Source of the DNA: Alphaproteobacteria bacterium
Lineage (GTDB): Bacteria; Pseudomonadota; Alphaproteobacteria; CAAGCB01; CAG-977
DNA: 33,027 nt
NCBI GenBank assembly: GCA_021639925.1
Contig: JAJXEL010000004.1
Location: forward strand, 1-33,027
Direction: 5' to 3'
Within the stretch, counting starts at the first letter, position 1. Every line of letters starts with the position of its first letter. This document shows positions 15,644 to 23,872 of the stretch, in pieces. The notes under the pieces were generated by a model. That model was given only the letters and a program-made list of their open reading frames with translations, had not been told where the DNA came from and ran no database searches. The translations under genes were made by a program, and so were the position numbers.

Positions 15644-17159
15644 GATTTAAACGCCCTGTTAAGTTTGCCCTAAACAGAGCTTGCGCCAGATATTCCGTCA
15701 AATCGGCGGCGTCCATGTCCGGATACGCTTCGGCAAGGCGTTGAAAAGCCTCGTCATAGCTTTGACACTCCTCTAAAAGCCGTTCAACCGGTTGAATAAC
15801 GGGCGTTAAAACGCGTTCCCATTCGGCCTCCATTTCTTTGACGGCTTCATCAACAAGATCAGGCTCGGCCTTTTCGGTTTCGTTTAAAGATTTTTGCGCC
15901 TGATTAACAGCCGGATCAAAAGACGGCGCGGCGTATTTCAAAACGTCGTTTTCGTCCTTTGGCGCGTCCAGACCGATCTTTGAACGCACCTGCGACGCGG
16001 ATACCTGAAGTCCCAGCGGAACCAGCTTTGACAAGGTATCTGATAATGCCGTTAAATCCTCGTCGTCGAAATTCCCGATACGGATATTCGGATAATTTTT
16101 CTGCGCCCCGAAGTTCAAATCAATCATCGGAATGATCAGGTCGCGCTTTAAAACGGCGGCCAGCTGCTTGGCGTCTGCACGCATAATGTCGCGGCGGACT
16201 TCGTTGTGTTCTTTGGAAACCGCGTGGCCGCCTGATACGGCGTCCGTCGTTGTCGTCTGTCCCAAAACGATTTTTGAAATCATCAAATCGACATACTGCG
16301 CAAACTGCTGATACAGTTCCGCCGATCCCGAATTTTGCGCTGTAATAAACTCGATCATCATGCTTTCGGGAATGCACGCCGCCGTGTCCGCGCCGATGTT
16401 GTAAACGGCGCGCATCAGCGTTTCTTTGTCCTTTTGCGTCGCGTTCGCCCCGTATTTGCCGACGCGCAAAGGCTGGCCGTAAACCTCTAAAAAGGTAACC
16501 CAGCTTTTGACGTCGAAATTCTTAAACATATAATACCAGGATACGACGCGCGCCAAACCGCCGCGAAGAGGAAGCCCCGACTTCGCGTTCATGACGCACT
16601 GAATATATTTAAACGGTTCAAGCGGAACTTTGCCGTCCTGCGTTTTTAACAACAGCGTCCGCATATCATTATCCAAAGCGAACCACTTCGGATTGACGTG
16701 CTGAATTTTGACGGGCTTCCATTGTTTTTCCGAACATTCCCAAACGATTTCCGAAACGGAAAAGCCTTTGCCGACCGCGTCCATCAGGTCGAACAGTTCG
16801 TCGGAAAGCGTGTCACGGGCGATAAATTCACGGACAAAATCGGCGTGTTTTTCTTCTTCCGCAGAGCTTCCGGCCGCCTCGACGCTGACTTCCAGCTGTG
16901 ATACGGCACGTTTGCGCGTCCCTAAAACGGACAGGTACTGCGGTTCTTTTTCTTCCATTTCTTCGGCCAGATCCAGATAAGCGTCCATGTCGCCCTCGTC
17001 GGCGGATCTAAGAAGGCTTGACAGTTTTTTAGGCGTCAGTCCGAAAGACGGATACCCCGATTCATGCGTCCGAACGCCCCCAATCAGACAGGACGCGTCT
17101 TCTTTCGTTAAATTTGACGTTTTAACGGGTTTGCCGAACCGGTCTAATAAAACAGCCAT
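15636..17159 (-). CDS. Portal protein (Mu gp29, DUF935)
   Basis: 507 residues from ATG 17159 (MAVLLDRFGKPV). I preferred this to the upstream in-frame ATG at 17207, which overlaps the terminase. DUF935 features are clear: LLRSADEGDMDAYLDLAEEM, ETEPHYLSVLGTRKRAV-like EPQYLSVLGTRKRAV, LPLRGGLARVVSWYYMFKN and VLGQTTTTDA. The portal dodecamer sits at one vertex and forms the DNA entry channel. The C-terminal 80 residues are helical and acidic, and the stop overlaps the gpF start by eight bases. Confidence 0.94.
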   Translation of the reverse strand: MAVLLDRFGKPVKTSNLTKEDASCLIGGVRTHESGYPSFGLTPKKLSSLLRSADEGDMDAYLDLAEEMEEKEPQYLSVLGTRKRAVSQLEVSVEAAGSSAEEEKHADFVREFIARDTLSDELFDLMDAVGKGFSVSEIVWECSEKQWKPVKIQHVNPKWFALDNDMRTLLLKTQDGKVPLEPFKYIQCVMNAKSGLPLRGGLARVVSWYYMFKNFDVKSWVTFLEVYGQPLRVGKYGANATQKDKETLMRAVYNIGADTAACIPESMMIEFITAQNSGSAELYQQFAQYVDLMISKIVLGQTTTTDAVSGGHAVSKEHNEVRRDIMRADAKQLAAVLKRDLIIPMIDLNFGAQKNYPNIRIGNFDDEDLTALSDTLSKLVPLGLQVSASQVRSKIGLDAPKDENDVLKYAAPSFDPAVNQAQKSLNETEKAEPDLVDEAVKEMEAEWERVLTPVIQPVERLLEECQSYDEAFQRLAEAYPDMDAADLTEYLAQALFRANLTGRLNHG

Positions 17160-17160
17160 C

Positions 17161-18639
17161 TTAATATGTCCCTTCGTTGAAATTAAATCCGTCGTCATCG
17201 GCGTCATACGTCATATAATCGTATTCAACCGGATCGGTTCTTGACGCCGCAACGGCAAAAGCCAAAGCAACCGCCGCATCGCCGTGACGCTTTAGTCCGT
17301 TTTTGCCGACCATCCTTTTTTCCGGAACGCACGCTATTCCCTTGACGACTTTTAAGGCGCGCAGGTCGCTTAATATATCGGCGTCTTTCGGGATTAAAAG
17401 CGTCGCGTCCTCAAATCGCGCTTTTAAGGCCGGCATGTTGTCCCGATACCAGCCTTGCGACAGCATTACTTTGTCGATTTTTCCCGAACCGTATTTTTGC
17501 CAGCACGCTTCGGCCAAATACGACCCGTTGCCTCTGGCGTCCATCGCGCCCGCGTGAAAACGCGGCAGACGGTCGATAACGTAAAACAGGATTTGACGCT
17601 GCTGGTCAAACGGTATGTTTGAAAGTTCTATGACAAAAGGCGTTTTCAGGCTGAGGTCTTTTTCTTCCCGTAAAATCCACAAGACCGACAAATCGCCCGA
17701 ACGCCCGAAGTCGAACCCGAACGACGTCAGCCCGTCGTCCGGAACGGCGTTTAACAGGCTTTCCACGTTGTCCGACAGCCAGTCGTCAATACTTTTTTCG
17801 CGTATTTCCGGGGGCAGCGCGGCAAAATCGTCCTTATGCGCCAAACGCAGAACGGGAATGTCGGCGGCCATTGCCCGTTCGATCAAAGCGCGGGTCAGGT
17901 ATGTTCCCGAGCCTTTGGAAGGCACGCAAAACAATTCTTCTTCCGCATCGTCGCCGTAAAAATCAATAATGTCCTGCCGCCATTTTTGTTCGGCATCCGC
18001 GCTCCATTCTTTGCCGGTTTTCTTGCAAATCCTTTGATAAAGCCCGTCCTTTAAGGCGTCGTCGAACGTACAGCGCAATAGTTTGTAAGGCTTTTTGCCC
18101 GCTCTGACGTCGTTGATCAGTTCGTTGAACGGATTGTCTTCGCCGTCATGCGTGGACAGGATTAAAACTTTGCCGCCCCAAATCAAAAGGGCGAAAGCCG
18201 CCTTTAAAACTTCGGCCAAATCATCGTGGAATGCCGCTTCGTCAATTAAAACAAAGCCCTGTTTGCCGCGCAAAGCCCTCGGAACGGAGGGCAACGCGAC
18301 AATCTTGCGGCCGTTTGCAAACGTTATGCGAAAGGCTTTGATATTCTTTTCGGGGGATTCCGGATCTTCAAAAACGTACTCTTCAACGGCAGAGGACAGC
18401 ATGGAAAAACGCTTTGCCCATTCGCCCGCGACCTCGATAAATTCGCGAGCCATCTCCAAATCATAGCCCATGTAATATGTATCCGACGGGTTGTCTTCCG
18501 CCGCCGATATTAAAACGGAAATTCCCGCCGCCGCCCAAGTGTATCCCGTCCGTCGCGATTTTTCGACGACGGTCACGGGGTATTTAAATACGCAATCCGT
18601 CAATTCGCGCTGATAGGGCAGAAAACCTTTGTCCATCAC
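17161..18639 (-). CDS. Terminase large subunit (Mu gp28-like)
   Basis: 492 residues. The ATPase part has a Walker A-like EKSRRTGYTW (26-35) and Walker B FVLIDEA with D133 and E134, followed by a coupling motif LILSTHDG (159-166). The nuclease part has D310 (FGFDFGRSGD), D367 (AMDARGNGS) and D454 (HGDAAVALA), the expected acidic residues of an RNase H-like fold. It packages headfuls from replicated phage DNA with flanking host DNA, as in Mu. It starts four bases inside the small subunit gene. Confidence 0.95.
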   Translation of the reverse strand: MMDKGFLPYQRELTDCVFKYPVTVVEKSRRTGYTWAAAGISVLISAAEDNPSDTYYMGYDLEMAREFIEVAGEWAKRFSMLSSAVEEYVFEDPESPEKNIKAFRITFANGRKIVALPSVPRALRGKQGFVLIDEAAFHDDLAEVLKAAFALLIWGGKVLILSTHDGEDNPFNELINDVRAGKKPYKLLRCTFDDALKDGLYQRICKKTGKEWSADAEQKWRQDIIDFYGDDAEEELFCVPSKGSGTYLTRALIERAMAADIPVLRLAHKDDFAALPPEIREKSIDDWLSDNVESLLNAVPDDGLTSFGFDFGRSGDLSVLWILREEKDLSLKTPFVIELSNIPFDQQRQILFYVIDRLPRFHAGAMDARGNGSYLAEACWQKYGSGKIDKVMLSQGWYRDNMPALKARFEDATLLIPKDADILSDLRALKVVKGIACVPEKRMVGKNGLKRHGDAAVALAFAVAASRTDPVEYDYMTYDADDDGFNFNEGTY

Positions 18640-19166
18640 AGCTCTCCTAAAATTTCACGGCGGATCGTTTCAATGACTTCGGGGGAAAATCCCTTTTTCT
18701 GCGCCGTTTTTTCAAGGTTCTTTTCCGCTTTTTCCCTGATTTTGTCGCGCAGTTTCATTTCCTTTTCAAAGTCGGTTTTTTCCGCTTTCGTCAGTTTTTC
18801 CAAAGACGTCGCCAGAAACATCGCGTCCTTTGCGTCAAGCGTGACGGGTTCGCCGTCTTCGGATCCCATCATGCGAAATAAAATGCTGTGCAGCACTTCG
18901 ATGTTTGCGCGGGCGACTTTGTTCTCTTTATCTTCGTCGCCGTAATCCTTGACAATCGCTTCGGCAATCGTCCTGCTTTGGCGAATTGATGCCTGTATGC
19001 TTTCCAAACGTTTGCAATGACGGCCGACGGCGGAACGGCTGACGTCAACGTTTAATTCGTCCAGCTTTGCCATAATCTCGTCAATTGTTCGCCCTTCCTG
19101 CCGCAGCGCGCCGATTTTGTCGCGAACGGCGGCGGGCAGACGGTCTATGCTTGAACGCCGTCCCAT
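18636..19166 (-). CDS. DUF3486 family, small terminase-like (Mu gp27)
   Basis: 176 residues. It starts GRRSSIDRLPAAVRDKIGAL and contains MAKLDELNVDVSRSAVGRH, the DUF3486 pattern: a helix-turn-helix-like region (about 28-53), then a helical part rich in glutamate and lysine (125-160). The protein immediately precedes the large terminase in Mu-like phages and is presumed to recognise the pac end. It overlaps the large-subunit start. Confidence 0.93.
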   Translation of the reverse strand: MGRRSSIDRLPAAVRDKIGALRQEGRTIDEIMAKLDELNVDVSRSAVGRHCKRLESIQASIRQSRTIAEAIVKDYGDEDKENKVARANIEVLHSILFRMMGSEDGEPVTLDAKDAMFLATSLEKLTKAEKTDFEKEMKLRDKIREKAEKNLEKTAQKKGFSPEVIETIRREILGEL

Positions 19167-19170
19167 TTGA

Positions 19171-19476
19171 TTACTCCGGTCTGGGGCGTTTAACGCCCGT
19201 TACGACGGTGCGTCCCGCCGCAACGTCCAGCCCGCGCCCCGTGATTTTGGCAACCTGTACCTTGCCGTCAAAATACGTTTCAACTTCGATCAATCCGATT
19301 TCAGCCAGAAAATCAAAATCCGCCCGTATCGCTTCACGGCTGACCGAATGCCCCAACTGTTCCAAAGCCTGCTGCATGACGGAATCGTTTATTTTATAGT
19401 CGTTGTCTTCCGACAAAAAACGAAGCATGGCCAAACGGCGGTCTTGCGCGACGATTTCTTTGTATGGCGTATTCAT
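19171..19476 (-). CDS. Mu gp26-like winged-helix protein
   Basis: 101 residues. Segments RLAMLRFLSEDNDYKINDSV and SREAIRADFDFLAEIGLIEVE read as a winged helix domain, with the recognition helix about residues 50-65. A beta wing with VETYFDGKVQVAKIT follows. The family (gp26 in Mu) occurs between DUF2730 and DUF3486. It overlaps DUF2730 by four bases. Function unknown; DNA binding is inferred from the fold pattern. Confidence 0.75.
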   Translation of the reverse strand: MNTPYKEIVAQDRRLAMLRFLSEDNDYKINDSVMQQALEQLGHSVSREAIRADFDFLAEIGLIEVETYFDGKVQVAKITGRGLDVAAGRTVVTGVKRPRPE

Positions 19477-19787
19477 AAATTCCCCCGGTTCATCAAAAAA
19501 TCTTCCTGTCGCCGCACGGTATTTTCCATGCGCTCGGAAATCGCTTCAATCTTGTCGATTTTTCCCGTCAGACGTTCCAGCTTTAACGTCAAATCATGCA
19601 TATCCTTTTGCGTGGCCAGCCCTTTAACCGATTGTTCCACCGCCGAAACGCGGTGTTCCAGTTTTGATACGTCTTCTTTTGAAGCATACGTCTTGGCCGC
19701 CGTAAACTTGACCCAGCCGAAGAAAAATCCGGCAACGCCGACAACAACTCCCCAGTAATCTTTGATAAATCCGATAAACGCCGCCAT
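19473..19787 (-). CDS. DUF2730 membrane-anchored coiled-coil protein (Mu gp25-like)
   Basis: 104 residues from ATG 19787, supported by CGGGAG upstream and an ATGA overlap with the zinc-finger gene. One hydrophobic segment spans residues about 6-27 (FIKDYWGVVVGVAGFFFGWV). It is followed by a heptad-rich coiled coil to the end. DUF2730 is found beside the gp26/gp27 genes in Mu-like phages and lies close to lysis functions. A spanin- or pinholin-like role is possible but not shown. This is the only membrane protein of the late block visible here. Confidence 0.82.
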   Translation of the reverse strand: MAAFIGFIKDYWGVVVGVAGFFFGWVKFTAAKTYASKEDVSKLEHRVSAVEQSVKGLATQKDMHDLTLKLERLTGKIDKIEAISERMENTVRRQEDFLMNRGNL

Positions 19788-19984
19788 CAGCCGCACTCCC
19801 GTTCGGTCTGGCAATCAATGCATAAGCGGCACCCCGGAACGGCCAAGCGTCGGGCTTCGGGGATCGGTTCCCCGCATTCGGCGCAAAATTCGGCGGAAAC
19901 GGGCGTCGTTTTTTGGGACGACGTTCTTGACCCCCTGACGTTCATTCTTTCGATTTCGGCTTGCGCCTGATCTGCAATGTCCAT
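19787..19984 (-). CDS. TraR/DksA-type C4 zinc finger protein
   Basis: 65 residues. The C-terminal zinc-binding motif is CAECGEPIPEARRLAVPGCR followed by CIDC, that is C-x2-C-x17-C-x2-C. The short N-terminal helix with MDIADQAQAEIERMN matches small phage TraR homologues, which bind the RNA polymerase secondary channel. It is the first gene of the late operon, about 32 nt downstream of the predicted start of transcription, so it may tune host and phage transcription late in infection. Confidence 0.9.
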   Translation of the reverse strand: MDIADQAQAEIERMNVRGSRTSSQKTTPVSAEFCAECGEPIPEARRLAVPGCRLCIDCQTERECG

Positions 19985-20022
19985 GTTTTTCCCATAAAAA
20001 AAATCAATCCGTGTCAGGATCG

Positions 20023-20071
20023 ATTTTAGGAAAACGGCTGAGATGAAAATATTCTGAACAGTTCACTGCAA
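20023..20071 (-). promoter_or_regulatory. Late promoter with activator site (Plys-like position)
   Basis: On the minus strand the 26-bp element (20071-20046) is identical to that before the protease gene. It contains the dyad TGAACnGTTCA at 20065-20055. The CTAAAAT -10 lies at the same spacing (TAAAAT 20028-20023), with no consensus -35. The dyad is centred about 44 bp before the predicted start near 20016. It drives the first late operon beginning at the TraR-like gene. Binding by the Mor-like protein encoded nearby is the likeliest activation mechanism. Confidence 0.75.
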
Positions 20072-20145
20072 CCGGCGGATTTGCTTTTGTTTTTGACAAT
20101 AAGGCAGGTGAGGAAAAAGCACAAGAGGGAAAATATCCCCGCAGA

Positions 20146-20175
20146 TTGACGCAGACTTATTTTTCAGATTAAAAT
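20146..20175 (+). promoter_or_regulatory. Promoter of the plus-strand DUF4041 gene
   Basis: TTGACG (20146-20151) and TAAAAT (20170-20175) are 18 bp apart on the plus strand, about 50 bp before the ATG. AAGCGGAGAATC (about 20212-20223) supplies the ribosome site. Its strength suggests expression in the lysogen, independent of the minus-strand phage operons. The rest of 20072-20145 shows nothing further. Confidence 0.55.
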
Positions 20176-20229
20176 ATTTACAGACACAACCTTACATATC
20201 TATCTATTGTCAAGCGGAGAATCTCCTTT

Positions 20230-21561
20230 ATGAACGATGAAGTCATATTGATAATCGCCCTTCTTTTCTTTATCGCTTTATCTGTTTTTTGCGCGGCGAA
20301 ACACAATAAACTTTACGAAAAATATAAAGATGTCATTGATATCGAAAAAGAAAAATCAAAACAAAATATCTTATTGGAACAAATCAAAAAAGAAATACGC
20401 GATCTCCAAAACACTTATAAAAGCAAATACCACACTTATGAAGAGCTGAACAAAGAACTTTCTTTTTTGGAAGGCAAAGCCGAACTTAACTCTGTCGGTT
20501 TATACGAACCGTTTTTTAATTTTGATTCTTCTGAAAAATACAAATCAGCCCTTCAAAACAATTATAACCGCCAAAAAAAGATGGTTCAGGAAAAAAAAGC
20601 CGTTTTATATAACAATAGCCTGACGCTTGACGGCAGCGCGAAAAAAGCCGAACGGTGGGCAAAAAAATGGATGAAACTTGCCCTACGTGCTTTTAACGGT
20701 GAATGCGAGGCGATTATTTCAAAAGTACGCTGGAATAATATAAAAATAATGGAAGAGCGTATTTTTAAAGCGTTTGAGCAGATAAACGAAACCGTCGAAA
20801 ATGCCGGCATATCAATTACAGATGCTTATTTCAGGTTAAAACTGGACGAGTTACGTCTGACTTATGAAGAAGCTAAGAAAAAACAAGATGAAAAAGAAGA
20901 ACAACGCCGGATTCGCGAATTGCAAAAGGAAGAGGAAAGGCGGCAAAAAGAAATAGAAAAAGCTCAGCAAGAAGCTGAAAAAGAAATATCTTCAACACAA
21001 AAAGCCCTTAAAAAGAAAGAAGAGGAAGCTTCCGGTTTTTCCGGAGCGGAGGCAGAAAAATATAAAGCGGAGATCGAAGCGTTAAAACGACAGCTTGAAG
21101 AAGCAACCGCTAAAAAAGAACGCGCTTTAGCACAAGCACAGTTGACACGTGCCGGACATATTTATGTTATTTCAAACATTGGTTCTTTCGGCGAAAGCGT
21201 ATATAAAATCGGCATGACACGGCGACTTGATCCTTTGGAGCGCGTAAATGAGTTGGGCGACGCATCGGTTCCGTTTAAATTTGATGTGCATGCCTTGATT
21301 TATTCGGAAGATGCGCCGGCTTTGGAAACCTCATTGCATAAAGCGTTTGCCGATAAAAAAGTAAATATGGTTAATGACCGCCGTGAATTTTTCCGAGTTT
21401 CTCTTGATGAAATCGAAAAAGAAGTACATAAAAATTTTGCACAAATTGAATTTATAAAAGAGCCTGAAGCCGAAGAGTACAGGGAAACATTGGCGATAAA
21501 AAATAAAACAAAAGCCGTGGAGTCCTTACAAGAAAACAAACACTTACCGTCTGAAATTTAA
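20230..21561 (+). CDS. Membrane-anchored coiled-coil protein with DUF4041 and T5orf172 (GIY-YIG-like) domains
   Basis: 443 residues. There is an N-terminal membrane segment (about 5-22: VILIIALLFFIALSVFCAA), then a long coiled coil broken by a DUF4041-like region (about 75-215, LNSVGLYEPFFNFDSSEKYK). A charged coiled coil rich in EK and Q follows (215-300). The C-terminal Mug113/T5orf172 domain (about 308-395) has GHIYVISNIGSFGESVYKIG, MTRRLDPLERVNELG and HKAFADKKVNMVNDRREFF, the GIY-YIG-type fold. The base composition is richer in A and T than its neighbours. It lies opposite all phage genes and overlaps the mor stop by four bases, so it is probably an accessory cargo gene, possibly anti-phage. 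Confidence 0.82.
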   Translation: MNDEVILIIALLFFIALSVFCAAKHNKLYEKYKDVIDIEKEKSKQNILLEQIKKEIRDLQNTYKSKYHTYEELNKELSFLEGKAELNSVGLYEPFFNFDSSEKYKSALQNNYNRQKKMVQEKKAVLYNNSLTLDGSAKKAERWAKKWMKLALRAFNGECEAIISKVRWNNIKIMEERIFKAFEQINETVENAGISITDAYFRLKLDELRLTYEEAKKKQDEKEEQRRIRELQKEEERRQKEIEKAQQEAEKEISSTQKALKKKEEEASGFSGAEAEKYKAEIEALKRQLEEATAKKERALAQAQLTRAGHIYVISNIGSFGESVYKIGMTRRLDPLERVNELGDASVPFKFDVHALIYSEDAPALETSLHKAFADKKVNMVNDRREFFRVSLDEIEKEVHKNFAQIEFIKEPEAEEYRETLAIKNKTKAVESLQENKHLPSEI

Positions 21562-21935
21562 AACAATTCGCCTTGTTTTTTGTCTTCTTTTAATTCGGCT
21601 TTGACTTTCAGGACGTAACGTTCCGTTACGCCCAAAATGCGGCAGAGTTGACGGTTGGAGATATTGCCGTCGGCTTCGATAATCAGCGATTTTTTTAAAC
21701 GCCGGTACGCCCCGCGCGGAATAAACAAACGCTGGCCGCCGAAGTTTTTGCACAATTTTTTATAATTTTCAAAACCGATCAAGTGCGCGATTTTATGGCG
21801 TTCCAAAGCAACCCGCGGAATATAAAACGATCCGATGCCTCCGAAATTGTCCATAAGAACAACGGCGGCGTCAAAACCTATCGTTTCGGCGATTTCCAAC
21901 ATCGACATCGGCAACGTTATTCCGTTTTTTTTCAT
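21558..21935 (-). CDS. mor: Mor/C family transcription activator
   Basis: 125 residues. The N-terminal part contains MLEIAETIGFDAAVVLMDNF, the Mor dimerisation pattern. The middle GGIGSFYIPR and GGQRLFIPRGAYRRL are typical of the family, and the helix-turn-helix is about residues 90-115 (ISNRQLCRILGVTERYVLKV). Mu Mor activates the middle promoter and C the late promoters; only one such gene is visible, so it probably does both or directly drives the late operons. It is the last gene of the early operon. Confidence 0.93.
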   Translation of the reverse strand: MKKNGITLPMSMLEIAETIGFDAAVVLMDNFGGIGSFYIPRVALERHKIAHLIGFENYKKLCKNFGGQRLFIPRGAYRRLKKSLIIEADGNISNRQLCRILGVTERYVLKVKAELKEDKKQGELF

Positions 21936-21937
21936 TA

Positions 21938-22360
21938 TTAACTCCCGATACGTTTAACCCATTGCTTGAGAATTTCGATGATTTTTTGTTGTTGAGCTGG
22001 CTGCAGCCATTGAACGCTGTCTATTCCGGTGTACTTTTTGCAAAACGCATCAAGGGCGGTTTTGTCGGTTGATTGCACGGCTCCCAAAGCCTGCAATTCG
22101 CTCCAAAGGGCATAGATTTTTTTAATCGGGTCAAAAGGCGTGCGGCGGAACGCTTTTTTCTTCGGTGTTTTCCAGCCTAACGCCTTAAATTCGTTGATCA
22201 AGTCGACCAGTTGGGAATAACGGCACTTTGCCGCGCTGTCCTTTCCCGTAACGCGCCGCACAATATCGCGGTACTGCTCATCGTCAAGGTTCAGCTGTGC
22301 TTTGGCGATGTGGATTTTGGCTAAAAGAGGGCGTTTATCCGCGGTCATGGCAATCACCAT
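21938..22360 (-). CDS. gemA: GemA-like regulator (Mu gp16, DUF1018)
   Basis: 140 residues. The DUF1018 signature is present: KRPLLAKIHIAKAQLNLDD, YRDIVRRVTGKDSAAKCRYSQL and INEFKALGW. In Mu, GemA modulates host gene expression and, with Mor, ends the early region. The start overlaps the stop of the ASCH gene. The C-terminal half (IKKIYALWSELQALG) is the second conserved block. Confidence 0.93.
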   Translation of the reverse strand: MVIAMTADKRPLLAKIHIAKAQLNLDDEQYRDIVRRVTGKDSAAKCRYSQLVDLINEFKALGWKTPKKKAFRRTPFDPIKKIYALWSELQALGAVQSTDKTALDAFCKKYTGIDSVQWLQPAQQQKIIEILKQWVKRIGS

Positions 22361-22629
22361 AATCTCTTACCCAGTTCGATGTCGAAAACTTCCGCATCAA
22401 CGGCTAAATCCGTATTTTTACCGTTGATTTTTGTGATGTCGGCAATCTCAAAAGCCATGATTTTATCCGTATCGGTATTCGCCGGATAACCCAAGCGGAA
22501 CTCGGCGACATCAGCATCGTGCAGGCGGCTTTCCCAGTAAGGCGTCGCCAGTCTGTATTCGTGTTTTTTTTCTCCGGATCTGATTTTTCCGAACCATTTT
22601 CCTTCTACGTTAAAAACAACGACTTTCAT
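22354..22629 (-). CDS. ASCH-domain-like protein
   Basis: 91 residues. The pattern KWFGKIRSGEKKHEYRLATP near residues 10-30, then RLGYPANTDTDKIMAFEIAD, is that of ASCH-type RNA-binding beta-barrels (a DUF3850-like relative), in which a G.K..E.R motif and a later beta strand line the binding groove. AGGAAG precedes the ATG. It is intact here, unlike a relative at 23873-24008. Function unknown; ASCH proteins bind RNA or act in nucleotide metabolism. Confidence 0.72.
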   Translation of the reverse strand: MKVVVFNVEGKWFGKIRSGEKKHEYRLATPYWESRLHDADVAEFRLGYPANTDTDKIMAFEIADITKINGKNTDLAVDAEVFDIELGKRLW

Positions 22630-23135
22630 AATTGCTTCCTTTCTGTGGCGTAATCGGAAGCGGTTTTATACCGACCGAACAAAGGCTTTGCTTTTTCTTC
22701 CCCGACGATATTGAAAAATTCCATTAAAGCCGCTAAGAAGGCTTCAAGTTTTGGAGCTCGAAAGGCTGTTTCAACAAACGTGTGGGCTTTCGGGCTGTAG
22801 TGGTAATAATTCTTTTGCAGGTGTTCTTCGGCATCGCTTTCGGTCAAGAAGACTCCGCGTTGATAACTGCGTTCTTCCATAAATCCGTAAACGACGTCGG
22901 GCAGATCCAAAAAGTCTTCTTCTGTTATGGATATGTTATGTTTGTCACTGTAACGCTCATAGCTTAGAAATTCGCCGTCTTCATACAAGTACGGTTCGCC
23001 GCAACGATCTTGAACGAAACAAGTATAGTAGTCCATTATTGTAAAGTAGATCGGATTCGCATTACCGCGGCGGTATTGCGTTTTGTACTCTTCGAGAAAA
23101 CTCTTGATTGTTTCCAGATTTTTTATATCGTCCAT
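22626..23135 (-). CDS. Unknown early protein
   Basis: 169 residues from ATG 23135 (MDDIKNLETIKSFLEE), supported by a purine-rich AAGGGGGGAAATC upstream. An in-frame opening to 23180 overlaps the previous gene. The sequence is acidic, with YRRGNANPIYFTIMDYYTCF and YLYEDGEFLSYERY, and ends with a basic helix. It has no signal peptide or clear motif. The base composition is richer in A and T than that of the structural genes, consistent with later acquisition. Confidence 0.55.
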   Translation of the reverse strand: MDDIKNLETIKSFLEEYKTQYRRGNANPIYFTIMDYYTCFVQDRCGEPYLYEDGEFLSYERYSDKHNISITEEDFLDLPDVVYGFMEERSYQRGVFLTESDAEEHLQKNYYHYSPKAHTFVETAFRAPKLEAFLAALMEFFNIVGEEKAKPLFGRYKTASDYATERKQL

Positions 23136-23146
23136 GATTTCCCCCC

Positions 23147-23860
23147 TTAAGCAATTCGCTTTATTTTTTCGCTTTTGCATAATTCTTGATTGATGCGGAA
23201 TTTTTGTCCCTCTGAACGTCCGGCTAAACTTGCTTTACTGACCGTTATATTTATTTTTAAATCATGTTTCTGAAGGTGAATGTTATGTTCTTCTTCATAA
23301 TTTCGGCGCAAGTCAGCCTGTATATTCAGAACAAGATTACGTCCTGTCGTAGAAAAAATACTTTTGGAACGCGCTTCATTTTCAAAGCAAAGTTTTTCAA
23401 GAACAGCATTATAAAATCCCTTTTTATAGGCATTTGATACTGCCAAGGGGGCTTTATAATATCTTTGTTTCTTGTATTCTTCCGATTCTCGATAATACGT
23501 TAAGGACATTTCGCATTCAAACTCAGCACGTTCGGCCATCTCTTTGGCAAGTTCGCAAAATTCGCGTTTTCCATAAAAGGAATATGTATCTCGTCCTTTT
23601 AAAATGACGAATACTCCAAAGAACAAAGAAATTTGATGAATAACAGGTTTGAATTGTTCTGGCTGCCTTTTATGAGTATTGAAAGAAATCTCGTTATAAG
23701 AAGAGCCTTCATCAAGCTGATCAGAATAAATTTGATATTCTTCAATCAGCTTATTTGCCTTTCGCAAGGCAATTTCTGCTTCGTTCTCTGAAGCTCCGTT
23801 TGCGACTGTGATTTTCAAAAGTTTGCGTATTCTTTCTATGATCGTATTGCTTTCTGACAT
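23147..23860 (-). CDS. DUF2786-containing protein
   Basis: About 237 residues from ATG 23860 (MSESNTIIERIRKLLKIT), preceded by AAAGGAAAGAAA. The opening IRKLLKITVANGASENEAEI followed by ALRKANKLIEEY is the DUF2786 domain (kI.kLL.lA....n.nEa..Al..A..l). The C-terminal half has FYGKREFCELAKEMAERAEF, a tyrosine-rich stretch (YYRESEEYKKQRYY), and KKGFYNAV. DUF2786 proteins occur in phages and plasmids with unknown role. The gene is AT-rich. Confidence 0.8.
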   Translation of the reverse strand: MSESNTIIERIRKLLKITVANGASENEAEIALRKANKLIEEYQIYSDQLDEGSSYNEISFNTHKRQPEQFKPVIHQISLFFGVFVILKGRDTYSFYGKREFCELAKEMAERAEFECEMSLTYYRESEEYKKQRYYKAPLAVSNAYKKGFYNAVLEKLCFENEARSKSIFSTTGRNLVLNIQADLRRNYEEEHNIHLQKHDLKINITVSKASLAGRSEGQKFRINQELCKSEKIKRIA

Positions 23861-23872
23861 TTTCTTTCCTTT

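Noticed and set aside
15086..15673. Plus-strand 195-codon ORF antisense to gpF
   Set aside because: It has no ribosome site and an arginine-rich shadow composition.
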